64,000 bases of DNA from contig JANWVC010000008.1 of NCBI GenBank assembly GCA_025057755.1, forward strand, positions 62,001-126,000, read 5' to 3'. The notes beneath the pieces were generated by a model. That model was given only the letters and a program-made list of their open reading frames with translations. It had not been told where the DNA came from and made no database searches. This DNA comes from Limisphaera sp. GTDB taxonomy: Bacteria > Verrucomicrobiota > Verrucomicrobiia > Limisphaerales > Limisphaeraceae. The translations under genes and the position numbers were made by a program. Shown piece by piece: positions 18,942 to 27,766 of this stretch (position 1 is the stretch's first letter; each line of letters starts with the position of its first letter).

Positions 18942-19943
18942 ATGCTTGCTGGCCAGGAAGAAAGCATTCCGAGCCGTGCGCGCGTTCGTTGTCCGCTGTG
19001 TGAGCGGGAGGGCCGCGTCCTACTGACCGGGATGAAAGATCTCCTTTACGGAGTCGCAGGCCAGTGGAGCTTTCGCGAGTGTCCCTATGACCATTGTAGA
19101 CTAGTCTGGTTGGATCCCTTGCCGGAGGCAGATGCCGTTCCCCGGTTGTACCAGCGTTACTACACCCACGCCGCCGAAACACAGCGACGGTTTTGCATGC
19201 GAGATCGGCTTTACACAGCCTACCAGGTTTTTCAGCGGGCAGCGTCGAAATTGATGGGCGTTCACTGGGATTGGGTGGAAATACGGTATCGGGGCCTTGC
19301 AAACGTGCGCCCGGGCCGCCTGTTGGATGTGGGATGTGGTGACGGACGATTTCTGCAGCGCATGCGCGAGTTGGGATGGGAAGTCCATGGCTGCGAGGTG
19401 GACCCTAAGGCGGCTCAAGCGGCGAGCTGCCGGAATATTCACGTGCACGTGGGCAGTTTCCTCGAATCAGGTCTGCCCCAGGCCTTTTATGATGCAGTAA
19501 CATTGCACCACGTGATCGAACACCTGCCCGAGCCCCGTGCCGTCTTCAAAGAAGTCAGCCGTGTCCTTCGTCCCGGTGGACTTTTGAGCATTGTCACGCC
19601 AAATGTTCGAAGTTATGGCCGGCAGAAGTTTGGTCGCGCGTGGCGGGGATGGGAACCGCCTCGCCACTTTTGCCTCTTTCACCTTGAATTGTTACGACGC
19701 TTGGCGCATGAGACGGGCTTTGTTGTCCAGCAGTGTAGATCCAGTGCGATTCACGCAGACGTCATCCTGGGTGCCAGTATGAGCATTCAAGCCGCGCAGG
19801 GACAAATTGTGCCCGATCCTCCTCCCATTTCCGTGGTCCGTACCATGCGGGCGTGGGCCATGCAACATTACGAACAGATCCGCATCCGACGGGGTGAACC
19901 TTGTGGCGAAGAATGTGTCCTGCTCTGTCAGAAACCCCAATGA
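18942..19943 (+). CDS. Class I SAM methyltransferase with N-terminal zinc-ribbon-like module
   Basis: 333 residues. Cys pairs CPLCEREG and CPYDHC near residues 17-50 form a probable zinc ribbon, as in glycan-modifying methyltransferases. The Rossmann-type methyltransferase core follows: LLDVGCGDGRFLQRM (motif I, near 125), CEVDPKAAQAA, TLHHVIEHLPEP and VLRPGGLLSIVTPN. An AAAAGGA ribosome site lies nine bases upstream of the ATG. The stop overlaps the next start (ATGA), coupling it to a glycosyltransferase. Most likely it methylates a sugar or nucleotide-sugar in surface polysaccharide synthesis; the acceptor is unknown. Confidence 0.85.
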   Translation: MLAGQEESIPSRARVRCPLCEREGRVLLTGMKDLLYGVAGQWSFRECPYDHCRLVWLDPLPEADAVPRLYQRYYTHAAETQRRFCMRDRLYTAYQVFQRAASKLMGVHWDWVEIRYRGLANVRPGRLLDVGCGDGRFLQRMRELGWEVHGCEVDPKAAQAASCRNIHVHVGSFLESGLPQAFYDAVTLHHVIEHLPEPRAVFKEVSRVLRPGGLLSIVTPNVRSYGRQKFGRAWRGWEPPRHFCLFHLELLRRLAHETGFVVQQCRSSAIHADVILGASMSIQAAQGQIVPDPPPISVVRTMRAWAMQHYEQIRIRRGEPCGEECVLLCQKPQ

Positions 19944-20905
19944 AAACCTCTTCTTCGGAGATCGAATCGGCGGCGGCTCTGGTCGTCACGTATCAACCGT
20001 CCAGCGATGTGATCACCAACGTTGAGGCATTAAAAGACCAGTTTGGAAAGGTATTCGTCCTCGATAACGGCTCCTCCGCTAGCTCCGAACCCATTTTCGA
20101 AGGATTGCGCCAGCGTGGGGCACATGTGGTCCGGTTGCCCTCCAACGTCGGCATCGCTGGTGCGCTGAACGTCGGCGTCCGTCGCGTTTTGGCCGAAGGG
20201 TATCGCTGGGTGGGTTTGTTTGACCAGGACAGCGCTGTACCTCCATTTTATCTTGGCGCTTTGCGACGTGCCTATCAGGCGTGTCCCTGGAGAGCCCAGA
20301 TTGGTGTGCTGGCTCCGGAACATGTAGCTGCAGAGAATCCCGGCGATGCCATGAGCCGGCTTCCCGTCGGGCTTGCCTGTCGTCCGGTGTGGACGGTCAT
20401 GAGCTCCGGTTCTGTCGTGTGGACCAACGTTTTTGAGACCGTGGGCCTCTTTGATGAGAGACTCTTTATTGATTATGTCGATTTTGAATTCTGCTTACGC
20501 GTACGTTTGGGCGGATACAAAATCTGCCGGGTCAGCGGCTTGCGACTGCCCCATCGGCTTGGTCGTGCACGTCAGGTAGGGTGGGGACCCTTTAGGAGGG
20601 TCATTCGAAGCCATCCCGCTTGGCGGTATTACTATCGGACGCGCAATCGGGTGTATCTTTACAAGCGTTATGCCCTTCGGCTCCCCTTGTGGTGCATCAT
20701 GGATGCGGGATGGTTGGTCCTGGACGCCGTCAAAGCAGGCTTGCTTGAAGAGCATCCGCTGGACTGTTTTCGTTGGACTTTACGGGGTTTGTGCGATGCG
20801 TTGGCCGGCCGCACCGGCTTTCTTGTTCGGCCACCTGCTACAGAACAACACGCGGCAAGTCAGCCGGGCCATGCTACTGTAGACTCCCCAGATGGGAGAC
20901 GATGA
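19940..20905 (+). CDS. Family 2 glycosyltransferase (rhamnosyltransferase-like)
   Basis: 321 residues; the ATG at 19940 overlaps the methyltransferase stop as ATGA. GT-A features: VVTYQPSSDV at the nucleotide-binding start, LDNGSS, LPSNVGIAGALNVGV, and the metal site in GLFDQDSAVPP. The central VVWTNVFETVGLFDERLFIDYVD stretch carries the family's ED/YVDFEFC catalytic-base pattern. Resembles WbbL-type rhamnosyltransferases of O-antigen and capsule synthesis. Acts at the cytosolic membrane face on a lipid-linked or nucleotide-sugar pair that cannot be named from sequence. Confidence 0.85.
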   Translation: MKTSSSEIESAAALVVTYQPSSDVITNVEALKDQFGKVFVLDNGSSASSEPIFEGLRQRGAHVVRLPSNVGIAGALNVGVRRVLAEGYRWVGLFDQDSAVPPFYLGALRRAYQACPWRAQIGVLAPEHVAAENPGDAMSRLPVGLACRPVWTVMSSGSVVWTNVFETVGLFDERLFIDYVDFEFCLRVRLGGYKICRVSGLRLPHRLGRARQVGWGPFRRVIRSHPAWRYYYRTRNRVYLYKRYALRLPLWCIMDAGWLVLDAVKAGLLEEHPLDCFRWTLRGLCDALAGRTGFLVRPPATEQHAASQPGHATVDSPDGRR

Positions 20906-21366
20906 AATGCCGAAACAGGAATTTAAGGCTCAGGAATACCCATGATAGCGCTCAACGGACGGCAAGGTCAAAAGAAGCTGCGGCACGCGTGGCGATCTTT
21001 GCTCCAAACCTCCAGCCACTGGCTTGTCCTCAAGGCGGTTTGTGAACCTGAGTTCATGCTTCGAGAGGACCGCTATGCGTAGAGCCAGCAGGCCTGCATC
21101 GCCTCCGAGCCGTTTAGAAGCGGACATGCGCGCGTACCACAAACACCATGAAGAGGAATCTGTTCAGTAAAGGCGTTGCTGAGGTTGTCAGACATCGCTT
21201 GGGCGGCCGGCCCATTCATGTGTGCTCAATCAGCGTCGGGGGGCATTCCTATGTCGACAGCTCGCAGGGCTCCAACGCGACTGGACGACCATAACTGCCT
21301 GTATGGCGGATGAAACTTAGTAGGTTTTCAGAGAGTGTTCTCTGCTAGCTTTTGCCCAGCTCTATC
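20906..21366. other. Intergenic region between two glycosyltransferase genes
   Basis: About 460 bases without a convincing gene. A perfect six-pair hairpin, CAGAGA-GTGT-TCTCTG, lies at 21329-21344, 22 bases ahead of the next ATG, and lacks a T tract; it could influence translation of the following gene. Confidence 0.4.
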
Positions 21367-22281
21367 ATGAGTCGTGCAACTAAGCCACCTGTGGGAGTAG
21401 TGGTCGTTAACTGGAACTTGCGCGATTCGTTGCGTGAGACGCTTCTCTCGCTGCGCGCCTCAGACTATCCCGATTTGAGAATCGTGGTTTCTGACAACGC
21501 TTCAACAGATGGCTCCCAAGAAATGGTGCGGCAAGAGTTTCCAGAAGTTCGGCTGCTGGCACATCCGCAAGGACTGGGTTACGCCAAAGCCGCCAGTTTG
21601 GGGATGGCGACCCTGGTCGATGAGACCGGATACATTTTTAGCACCACCAATGACGTGGTAATTGCTCCGGATGCGATCCGATTACTGGTGGAGTATGCCG
21701 AGTCGCATCCGGATGCCGGAGTAATCGGATGCAAGATCTTCTTTCACCAGCCTGCCGATCGATTGTGGAGCGCGGGTGGGTTTTTTTTCCTGGGACATCC
21801 CTGGCATTACGGTTGGATGCAAAAAGACGCGCCACGTTATAACCGGATCCGTGAGTGTGCTTTCATGACTGGCTGCGGTTTCCTACTGCGATGTGAAGCC
21901 CTGCGGCGAATGGGGTTCTTCGAGGAAAAACTGGTCTTTTACTCCGAGGATGCTGATCTTTGCTTGCGATTTCGTGCGGCCGGCTACCGTGTCGTCTATC
22001 TTCCTCAGGCCAAGATGTGGCACAAAACTTCCACCACCCTTGCGAAAAATCGGCCGGTCCAACTCTATTACAGCACGCGCAACAACTTGTATGTGCTTCG
22101 GCAGCACCGAATCGGTCTTTACCCGTGGACGTTGTGGTCGTATCTCAGTCTCGTGTGTCCGGCCAAAATGATGCTGTTTCTCTGCATGGGACGATGGCGA
22201 AATGCCCAGGGCATATGGCGCGGCATTCAAGACTGGCGGCGTGGCCGCTTTGGTTGGTACGAAAAGCTGTATCCACGATGA
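21367..22281 (+). CDS. Family 2 glycosyltransferase
   Basis: 304 residues from the ATG at 21367 (a TTG five codons earlier is possible; no good ribosome site at either). GT-A signatures: VVVVNWNLRDSL, VVSDNASTDGS, AHPQGLGYAKA, FSTTNDVVIAP as the DxD region, GCGFLLRCEALRRMGFF and FYSEDADLCLRFRAAGY with the catalytic acid. C-terminal helices (LYYSTRNNLYVLRQHRIG and a hydrophobic stretch) suggest membrane association. Together with the methyltransferase and glycosyltransferase upstream it probably builds part of a surface glycan. It is diverged from its neighbour and is not a recent duplicate. Confidence 0.85.
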   Translation: MSRATKPPVGVVVVNWNLRDSLRETLLSLRASDYPDLRIVVSDNASTDGSQEMVRQEFPEVRLLAHPQGLGYAKAASLGMATLVDETGYIFSTTNDVVIAPDAIRLLVEYAESHPDAGVIGCKIFFHQPADRLWSAGGFFFLGHPWHYGWMQKDAPRYNRIRECAFMTGCGFLLRCEALRRMGFFEEKLVFYSEDADLCLRFRAAGYRVVYLPQAKMWHKTSTTLAKNRPVQLYYSTRNNLYVLRQHRIGLYPWTLWSYLSLVCPAKMMLFLCMGRWRNAQGIWRGIQDWRRGRFGWYEKLYPR

Positions 22282-22378
22282 ACTTGCGGCTGCGGTTGCT
22301 TTGGGCGGTAACGTGACACCGTGGAGCATGGACCGAGTTGAAGCCGTCCGTAGTCGCCGCCTTGGACCGGGGAGATCC

Positions 22379-23239
22379 TCACACGGGCAGGCAGACAAAC
22401 TCCAGCGCAGGCTTTTGACGCAATAGCCCCTGCTCGTGTGCACGACTGAGGAATCGGTGAATAGCAGCGCGGCCACGCTCGCCGTAATCCAGCGTCCACT
22501 CATTCACGTACATGCCCACGAATCGGTCCGCGAGCTCTGCGTCCAAATCCCGACCGAACTGAAGGGCATACCGCAAGGCCTCAGCACGATGAGCTAAACT
22601 ATACCGAATGCTGGTTTGAAGGTGGCGTGCCACTTCCTGCTGCCGCGCCAGGGGATGACGCTTATGAATTACATTGCCTCCCAGGGGTAAAGGCAGTCCA
22701 TCTTGCGTCTGATGCCACCAATGTCCTAAATCCACGCAAACTTCCAATCCCGAGCGGGCATAGGTCAGTTGGCCCTCGTGAATCAAGAGTCCGGCCTCTG
22801 CGCGGCCATCAGTCACGGCTTCAATAATCTGGTCAAAAGGAACGACCAGGTAGGCCAGCTCGGCTGCGGGGCGCTCCAGCCAGAGCTGTAACGCCAAAAA
22901 GGCCGAAGTCAGAGTGCCGGGGACGGCAATGCGGCAACGGCACAATTCAGACTTCGTCCATCGTCTTCGGCCGACCACCAGAGGACCATACCCATCTCCC
23001 ATACTGGCTCCACAAGGCAGCAGGGTGTACTGATCACACAACAGTGGGTAAGTCGCAAAGCTGATGGCCGAAACATCCAGTTCACCACGCAGGGCGCGCT
23101 CGTTAAGAGTTTGAATGTCTTGCAAGACGTGGTTGAACCGCATCCCCGGCGTGGGGACGAAACCCTGCGCCAAAGCGTAGAACATGAATGCGTCGTCCGG
23201 ATCGGGCGAGTGACCCAACGTCAAAACGATCTCCGACAT
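22379..23239 (-). CDS. mqnD: 1,4-dihydroxy-6-naphthoate synthase MqnD (futalosine menaquinone pathway)
   Basis: 286 residues from the ATG at 23239; an upstream TTG at 23251 is possible. Periplasmic-binding-protein-like fold used as a cytosolic enzyme. Family marks: LGHSPDPDDAFMFYAL (form of the SPCPNDTF motif), SISF-like VSAISFATYPLL, GYGPLVVGR, and LLIHEGQLTYARSGL with the histidine implicated in catalysis, then LPLPLGGNVI. MqnD converts cyclic dehypoxanthine futalosine to 1,4-dihydroxy-6-naphthoate. MqnA/B/C are not in this window. Its convergent neighbour is the glycosyltransferase gene. Confidence 0.85.
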   Translation of the reverse strand: MSEIVLTLGHSPDPDDAFMFYALAQGFVPTPGMRFNHVLQDIQTLNERALRGELDVSAISFATYPLLCDQYTLLPCGASMGDGYGPLVVGRRRWTKSELCRCRIAVPGTLTSAFLALQLWLERPAAELAYLVVPFDQIIEAVTDGRAEAGLLIHEGQLTYARSGLEVCVDLGHWWHQTQDGLPLPLGGNVIHKRHPLARQQEVARHLQTSIRYSLAHRAEALRYALQFGRDLDAELADRFVGMYVNEWTLDYGERGRAAIHRFLSRAHEQGLLRQKPALEFVCLPV

Positions 23240-24084
23240 AGGAACAGCCAATCTTTCGGTATCCCTGTGGATGTCCAGAGAAAAACAAAAAGACCTCAGG
23301 TACGACTTACAGGGGCCCCCGCTATAATGGGAGTGGAAAAACTCAGGTGCCGCTCAGGGCAGGGCAATTCTGCAGCGCGGGGTCATGAGTCGATGCAGGG
23401 CTCCAAACGGAGCGCGATCCTGACCTATTCGGCCGGTAAGATTTGGACTGACCTACCACAGCAAGTGCCATGAGGCAGGTCCATTCCCCTTCAATCTGAC
23501 ACAGGTCCCAGGGTGCCCGTGCAGCCGTGGAGGATGATGTGTGCTGAGCCTAACCGGCCAAACCGCGTTCGTCACTGGCCCTGCCAACCTGGTCCGTGCC
23601 CCAGCCTGCCATCCCGGGGGTGCCCCTTGTCGGTAACGACGGGGTCAATTTTCGGCTCCAAGACCAGGTGCAGCACAAAGAAAACAGCCTCAGCGCCGTA
23701 TTGAAGCTCCACTTCATTGAGGCTCCACTTCACGAGATGGTTTCGAATTCCCCTCAGCCTGCCCCGTTCCGCCCGCCCCATCAACGCTAGCAACTCGGCA
23801 AGCAAATTTTTGGCTTACAATAAGACACCCACTGTTGAACCTCTGGAGCGATCCTGTCACCCTTGGCTCATCGTTGCCCCTCCTCCGTGATCGCCTTTAT
23901 GGAAACAATAGCGGAAGCTTCCGAAGACGGCGAGCATGCGTCTTTACGTTCTGGCTTACGATTCGTTCGCAAAGTGGCGATAAAAAGACGCAAAATGGCG
24001 TTGCCTGGCAAAACACGCCCACCCATCATTTGATAAAAAACTCGAACTGAAAAGCACGAAACCTTTTCGGGAAAGGAACCGTGC
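23240..24084. other. Long intergenic gap without recognised gene
   Basis: About 845 bases between divergent genes. CTATAATGGG near 23321 contains a good -10 hexamer without a matching -35. The last ~200 bases are AT-richer and likely hold the promoter and leader of the PEP-CTERM gene. No protein family recognised in the short frames. Confidence 0.4.
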
Positions 24085-24963
24085 ATGCGTAAACACCAAG
24101 TTGCTGTTTGGGCGGCGGTCATTTCAATTCCGGTCGCGCTCTTGGGACGTGCGGCGACGGTGGCTCATTGGGATTTTGACAGCGCCGTAAGTGGGAGCCC
24201 GGTGCCGTTAGGTTCGATGGCAAAAGGGGGTACCGGTGGAGTACCGGCCATCCCAGATTTGTCCGGTGGTGGGCATACCATGTACGCATGGGATGACCAT
24301 TGGGGGCCTGAATGGTCCGCTTGGGGCGATACTCCGACCGGCGTGGGTTATAGTTCCTTACATGACGGCCATGATGATGGATATGTCTTCAGCCCGGGTT
24401 TGGTGAATTGGCAGCCCTTGACTTGGACCATTGAATTGTCCGTGAGGCTGACCAACCTGTCCGGTTGGCGCACGATGATTGGCCGCGACGGCAGCACGGG
24501 GGTACCTGGGGAAGTCGAAGCAGGTTTTTACTTCCAGAAGAATGACCAAAATCAGCGGTTCCGAATCAATTTTTCGACAGTTGGAGGCCAGCGTTACATT
24601 TTGGATTCAAACTTCGCGCCGCAGGCGGGGCAGTGGTACCACCTCGCAGCGGTCAGCGACGGTTCCACCTTGCAGATGTGGGCTGACAAGTTGGATGGCA
24701 ACGGGTTTCAGTTGGTGGGTTCAATGAGCTTGAATCCCAGTAATGACAATCGGTTGCGGGCTACGGGTACTTGGACGTTCGGCCGGGGCTGGTGGAACAA
24801 CCTGTTTGTGGACCACATTTTTGGAAGTTTGGACAACATTCGGTTCAGTGACACGGCACTAAGCCCATCGCAGTTTATTCAGGTGCCTGAACCTTCGGCT
24901 TTGACGATTTTGGGGTTGGGCGGTCTCACCCTGTTGGTGCGGATGCGCCGATCCCCAAAATGA
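24085..24963 (+). CDS. LamG-like protein with PEP-CTERM sorting signal
   Basis: 292 residues. Ribosome site AAAGGA lies seven bases ahead of the ATG. Signal peptide (MRKHQVAVWAAVISIPVALLG) ends near residue 23. The middle is a concanavalin-like LamG sandwich: VAHWDFDS, TWTIELSVRLTN, QWYHLAAVSDGS, FGSLDNIRFSDTALS. The C-terminus is a textbook PEP-CTERM tail: VPEPSALTILGLGG, a hydrophobic helix and the basic end RMRRSPK. Such proteins are processed by an exosortase and displayed or released with exopolysaccharide; no exosortase gene is in the window. A strong terminator follows at once, so it is a single-gene unit. Confidence 0.9.
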   Translation: MRKHQVAVWAAVISIPVALLGRAATVAHWDFDSAVSGSPVPLGSMAKGGTGGVPAIPDLSGGGHTMYAWDDHWGPEWSAWGDTPTGVGYSSLHDGHDDGYVFSPGLVNWQPLTWTIELSVRLTNLSGWRTMIGRDGSTGVPGEVEAGFYFQKNDQNQRFRINFSTVGGQRYILDSNFAPQAGQWYHLAAVSDGSTLQMWADKLDGNGFQLVGSMSLNPSNDNRLRATGTWTFGRGWWNNLFVDHIFGSLDNIRFSDTALSPSQFIQVPEPSALTILGLGGLTLLVRMRRSPK

Positions 24964-24992
24964 GGCGAGGTCTCGTGAGTTGGTTGAGGACG

Positions 24993-25023
24993 CGAAGGCA
25001 GGCTTCGGCCTGCCTTCGTTTTC
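24993..25023 (+). terminator. Strong rho-independent terminator
   Basis: Perfect 11-pair stem (24993-25003 with 25008-25018) closed by a TTCG tetraloop and followed by TTTTCT. It begins 30 bases after the stop of the PEP-CTERM gene and separates it from the GH51 gene. Confidence 0.9.
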
Positions 25024-25101
25024 TGCCGGGTTGGCTTTTAGCCATCTGAGGAAGTTTGTTGCGAAATCAAGCGCAATTTCAATGCAAAAGGGGTCTTCCA
25101 C

Positions 25102-27600
25102 ATGCTGAGGTTCCTTCTCCGGTTGAGCGTCCAGGCATCTGCGGCATTGGGCCTGGTCGGGTTTGTGGCCGCAGAATCTGTGCGTTTAACAGTCCAAGTG
25201 GATCAACCTGGAGCCCGAATTGCTCCCACCATGTGGGGCATTTTTTTTGAGGACATCAATTTCGGTGCCGATGGTGGTCTTTATGCCGAGCTCGTAAAGA
25301 ACCGAGGATTTGAGTTCCCTGATCCTCTTATGGGCTGGTTCATGCTTCGTACCAGTCACGGTCGCGGGGAAATCCAGGTTCGGACGAATGAACCATTTGA
25401 CCCAGCCAACGCTCGCTATGTTCGGATTCTCTCACTGGCGCCGACTGCCATGGGACTGAGTAACGAGGGATTCAGGGGCATGGGGTTCCGGGAAAGGGAA
25501 GAATATCACTTGGAACTGTGGGTCCGAAAGATCTCCGGCAATCCGCGATTGGTATTGGAACTTGTGAATGAGGAAGGGGAGACCCTGGCGGAGAGCCGGG
25601 TGGAAAACTTATCTGAAAACTGGTCAAAGCGGTCGACGACCTTCATCCCTCGAGCCTCAGCGATGCGGGGCCGGCTCAATGTGTTGGTGGAGGGCGGCGG
25701 CACCGTCGACGTGGACATGGTCTCTTTGTTTCCTCGAAACACATGGAAAGGACGGCCTGCTGGATTGCGGGCGGACCTGGTGCAAATGTTGGCTGACCTG
25801 CAGCCCGGATTCTTGCGCTTTCCGGGTGGCTGCATCGTCGAGGGCAGCGAGTTGGATAAACGCTATCAATGGAAAAAGACCATCGGCCCGGTGGAACAAC
25901 GCCCGTTGCTCATCAATCGTTGGAATTATGAATTCAAACATCGGCCCACGCCGGATTATTACCAGAGTTTTGGTCTCGGGTTCTTTGAGTATTTCCTACT
26001 TTCCAGAGACCTGGGCGCAGAGCCGCTGCCGATTTTGAATTGCGGTATGGCCTGTCAATTTAACAGTGGAGAGCTGGTTCCTGTGGACCAACTGGAGCCA
26101 TTTATTCAAGACGCTTTGGATCTGATCGAGTTTGCCAACGGAGCGGTCACAACACCATGGGGAGCGCGCCGGGCAGCCATGGGACATCCGGCGCCGTTTG
26201 GCTTGAAATACCTTGGCATCGGCAACGAACAGTGGGGACCCCAGTATTTGGAGCGATATGCTGCCTTTGCACGCGTACTGAAGCAGCGTTATCCTGATGT
26301 AGTGCTGGTTTCCAGCGCCGGGCCGTCACCCCACGATGAACGATTCGATTTCCTCTGGCCGCGGCTGGTTGAGATGAAAGCCGAGATTGTGGATCAGCAT
26401 TGCTATGCAAATCCCATCTGGTTTTTCAGCAATGCAGATCGATTTGATTCTTACGATCCGAGTGGCCCCAAAGTGTTCTTTGGCGAATACGCCGCTCAAA
26501 GCGATCGCATTGTGAGTGTGCACAACCGCAACAATTGGGAATGTGCCCTTTCAGAAGCCGCCTTTATGACAGGCATGGAACGTAACGCAGCCGTCGTGGT
26601 GATGGCCTCGTATGCTCCCCTGTTTGGTCATGTGGAAGGCTGGCAGTGGCGCCCCAACCTGATCTGGTTCGACAACCTGCGTGTGTTCGGCACGCCCAGT
26701 TATTATGTGCAGCAGATGTTCGCGCGCAACCGGGGCGATTGGGTCCTGCCCCTCCAGTTGCAGGGCGATCTCGCTGCCCCGGCCTGGGCGCGAGGCGGGA
26801 TTGGGCTCGGCACATACCGGACCGTGGCCGAGTTTAAAGACCTCGTGGTCCGCCGTGGCCAGGAGCTTTTGTATCAGACAGACCTGTCGCAAAAGCCGGA
26901 AGGTTGGCGCTGGCCGACGGAAGGACGTTGGGAAATTACAGAAGGCAGTTTGCGTCAAGCAGACCCGCGCGCCGTCAGCACTGTTTTTGTAGGAGGACCA
27001 GACTGGACCGAATACACCTTGGAGGTTAAGGCACGTAAGTTATCAGGCAGCGAGGGATTTCTGATCGTGTTTCGAGATGCCTGGCAGGGCACCCGGGTAC
27101 AATGGAACATTGGCGGGTGGAACAACACACGCCACGCCATTCAGGCATGGTTGGGCGGACAGGAACGACTTGTAACGCAAAGGGCCGGCTCCGTGGAGAC
27201 GGGCCGCTGGTACTCGATACGCGTGACCTTGCGCGGGCCCAAAGTTGAATGTTATTTGGACGACCAGCTTGTTCATGCTGTTGACGTAGCGGTGCCCGTC
27301 CAAGACGGATTTTACGCGAGCGCGGCGTGGGATGAAGCGGCAGGGGAAGTCATCCTGAAATTGGTGAATGCGGCTCCATATACGCGAAAGGTTGGGCTTT
27401 CCTTGAACGGCATTCGCAGCGTCCGGCCAGGGGTGCGCGGCCAGCTCTTAAGAGGAGAGACCTTAGCAGATGAAAACAGTTTTGATCAGCCCAGGCGGGT
27501 GGCTCCGCAAGACTGGCCGGTGGCGTTAAGCGGAGCATCCGCGGAGATTCATATGCCTTCCTACGCATTTGGGGTGTTGCGTGTGCCGGTTTTGCGCTGA
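25102..27600 (+). CDS. Secreted GH51 alpha-L-arabinofuranosidase with inserted concanavalin-like domain
   Basis: 832 residues with a Sec signal peptide (MLRFLLRLSVQASAALGLVG). A carbohydrate-binding-like sandwich spans about 75-210, then the GH51 barrel: FLRFPGGCIVEG (238-248), acid/base in GIGNEQWGP (Glu376), nucleophile in KVFFGEYAA (Glu462). From about 590 to 725 a LamG/DUF1080-like domain (LLYQTDLSQKPEGW, YTLEVKARKLSGSEG, DGFYASAAWDEA) is inserted, and the typical GH51 C-terminal beta domain closes the protein. It should release arabinofuranose from arabinan or arabinoxylan outside the cytoplasm. An AAGGGG-type ribosome site precedes the ATG. It complements the GH127 enzyme at the window start. 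Confidence 0.9.
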   Translation: MLRFLLRLSVQASAALGLVGFVAAESVRLTVQVDQPGARIAPTMWGIFFEDINFGADGGLYAELVKNRGFEFPDPLMGWFMLRTSHGRGEIQVRTNEPFDPANARYVRILSLAPTAMGLSNEGFRGMGFREREEYHLELWVRKISGNPRLVLELVNEEGETLAESRVENLSENWSKRSTTFIPRASAMRGRLNVLVEGGGTVDVDMVSLFPRNTWKGRPAGLRADLVQMLADLQPGFLRFPGGCIVEGSELDKRYQWKKTIGPVEQRPLLINRWNYEFKHRPTPDYYQSFGLGFFEYFLLSRDLGAEPLPILNCGMACQFNSGELVPVDQLEPFIQDALDLIEFANGAVTTPWGARRAAMGHPAPFGLKYLGIGNEQWGPQYLERYAAFARVLKQRYPDVVLVSSAGPSPHDERFDFLWPRLVEMKAEIVDQHCYANPIWFFSNADRFDSYDPSGPKVFFGEYAAQSDRIVSVHNRNNWECALSEAAFMTGMERNAAVVVMASYAPLFGHVEGWQWRPNLIWFDNLRVFGTPSYYVQQMFARNRGDWVLPLQLQGDLAAPAWARGGIGLGTYRTVAEFKDLVVRRGQELLYQTDLSQKPEGWRWPTEGRWEITEGSLRQADPRAVSTVFVGGPDWTEYTLEVKARKLSGSEGFLIVFRDAWQGTRVQWNIGGWNNTRHAIQAWLGGQERLVTQRAGSVETGRWYSIRVTLRGPKVECYLDDQLVHAVDVAVPVQDGFYASAAWDEAAGEVILKLVNAAPYTRKVGLSLNGIRSVRPGVRGQLLRGETLADENSFDQPRRVAPQDWPVALSGASAEIHMPSYAFGVLRVPVLR

Positions 27601-27766
27601 GCCGATATTAACCCCTGTCGGCCTTGGGAGAGAACTCACGCGAGAGTTCAGGATTTTGGGTTTAATCCACTTCCGTCCTCTGTTTCCAAGATGCGGACTT
27701 AAACTCATCCAAGAGAAGGCGCTCGCATGGCCCCATGGGCCGTCGTGCAGAGGGCAGGAAGTCCGG

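Noticed and set aside
27632-27649. Hairpin GAACTC-N6-GAGTTC after the GH51 gene as a terminator
   Set aside because: Only six pairs and no proper T tract; may be chance.
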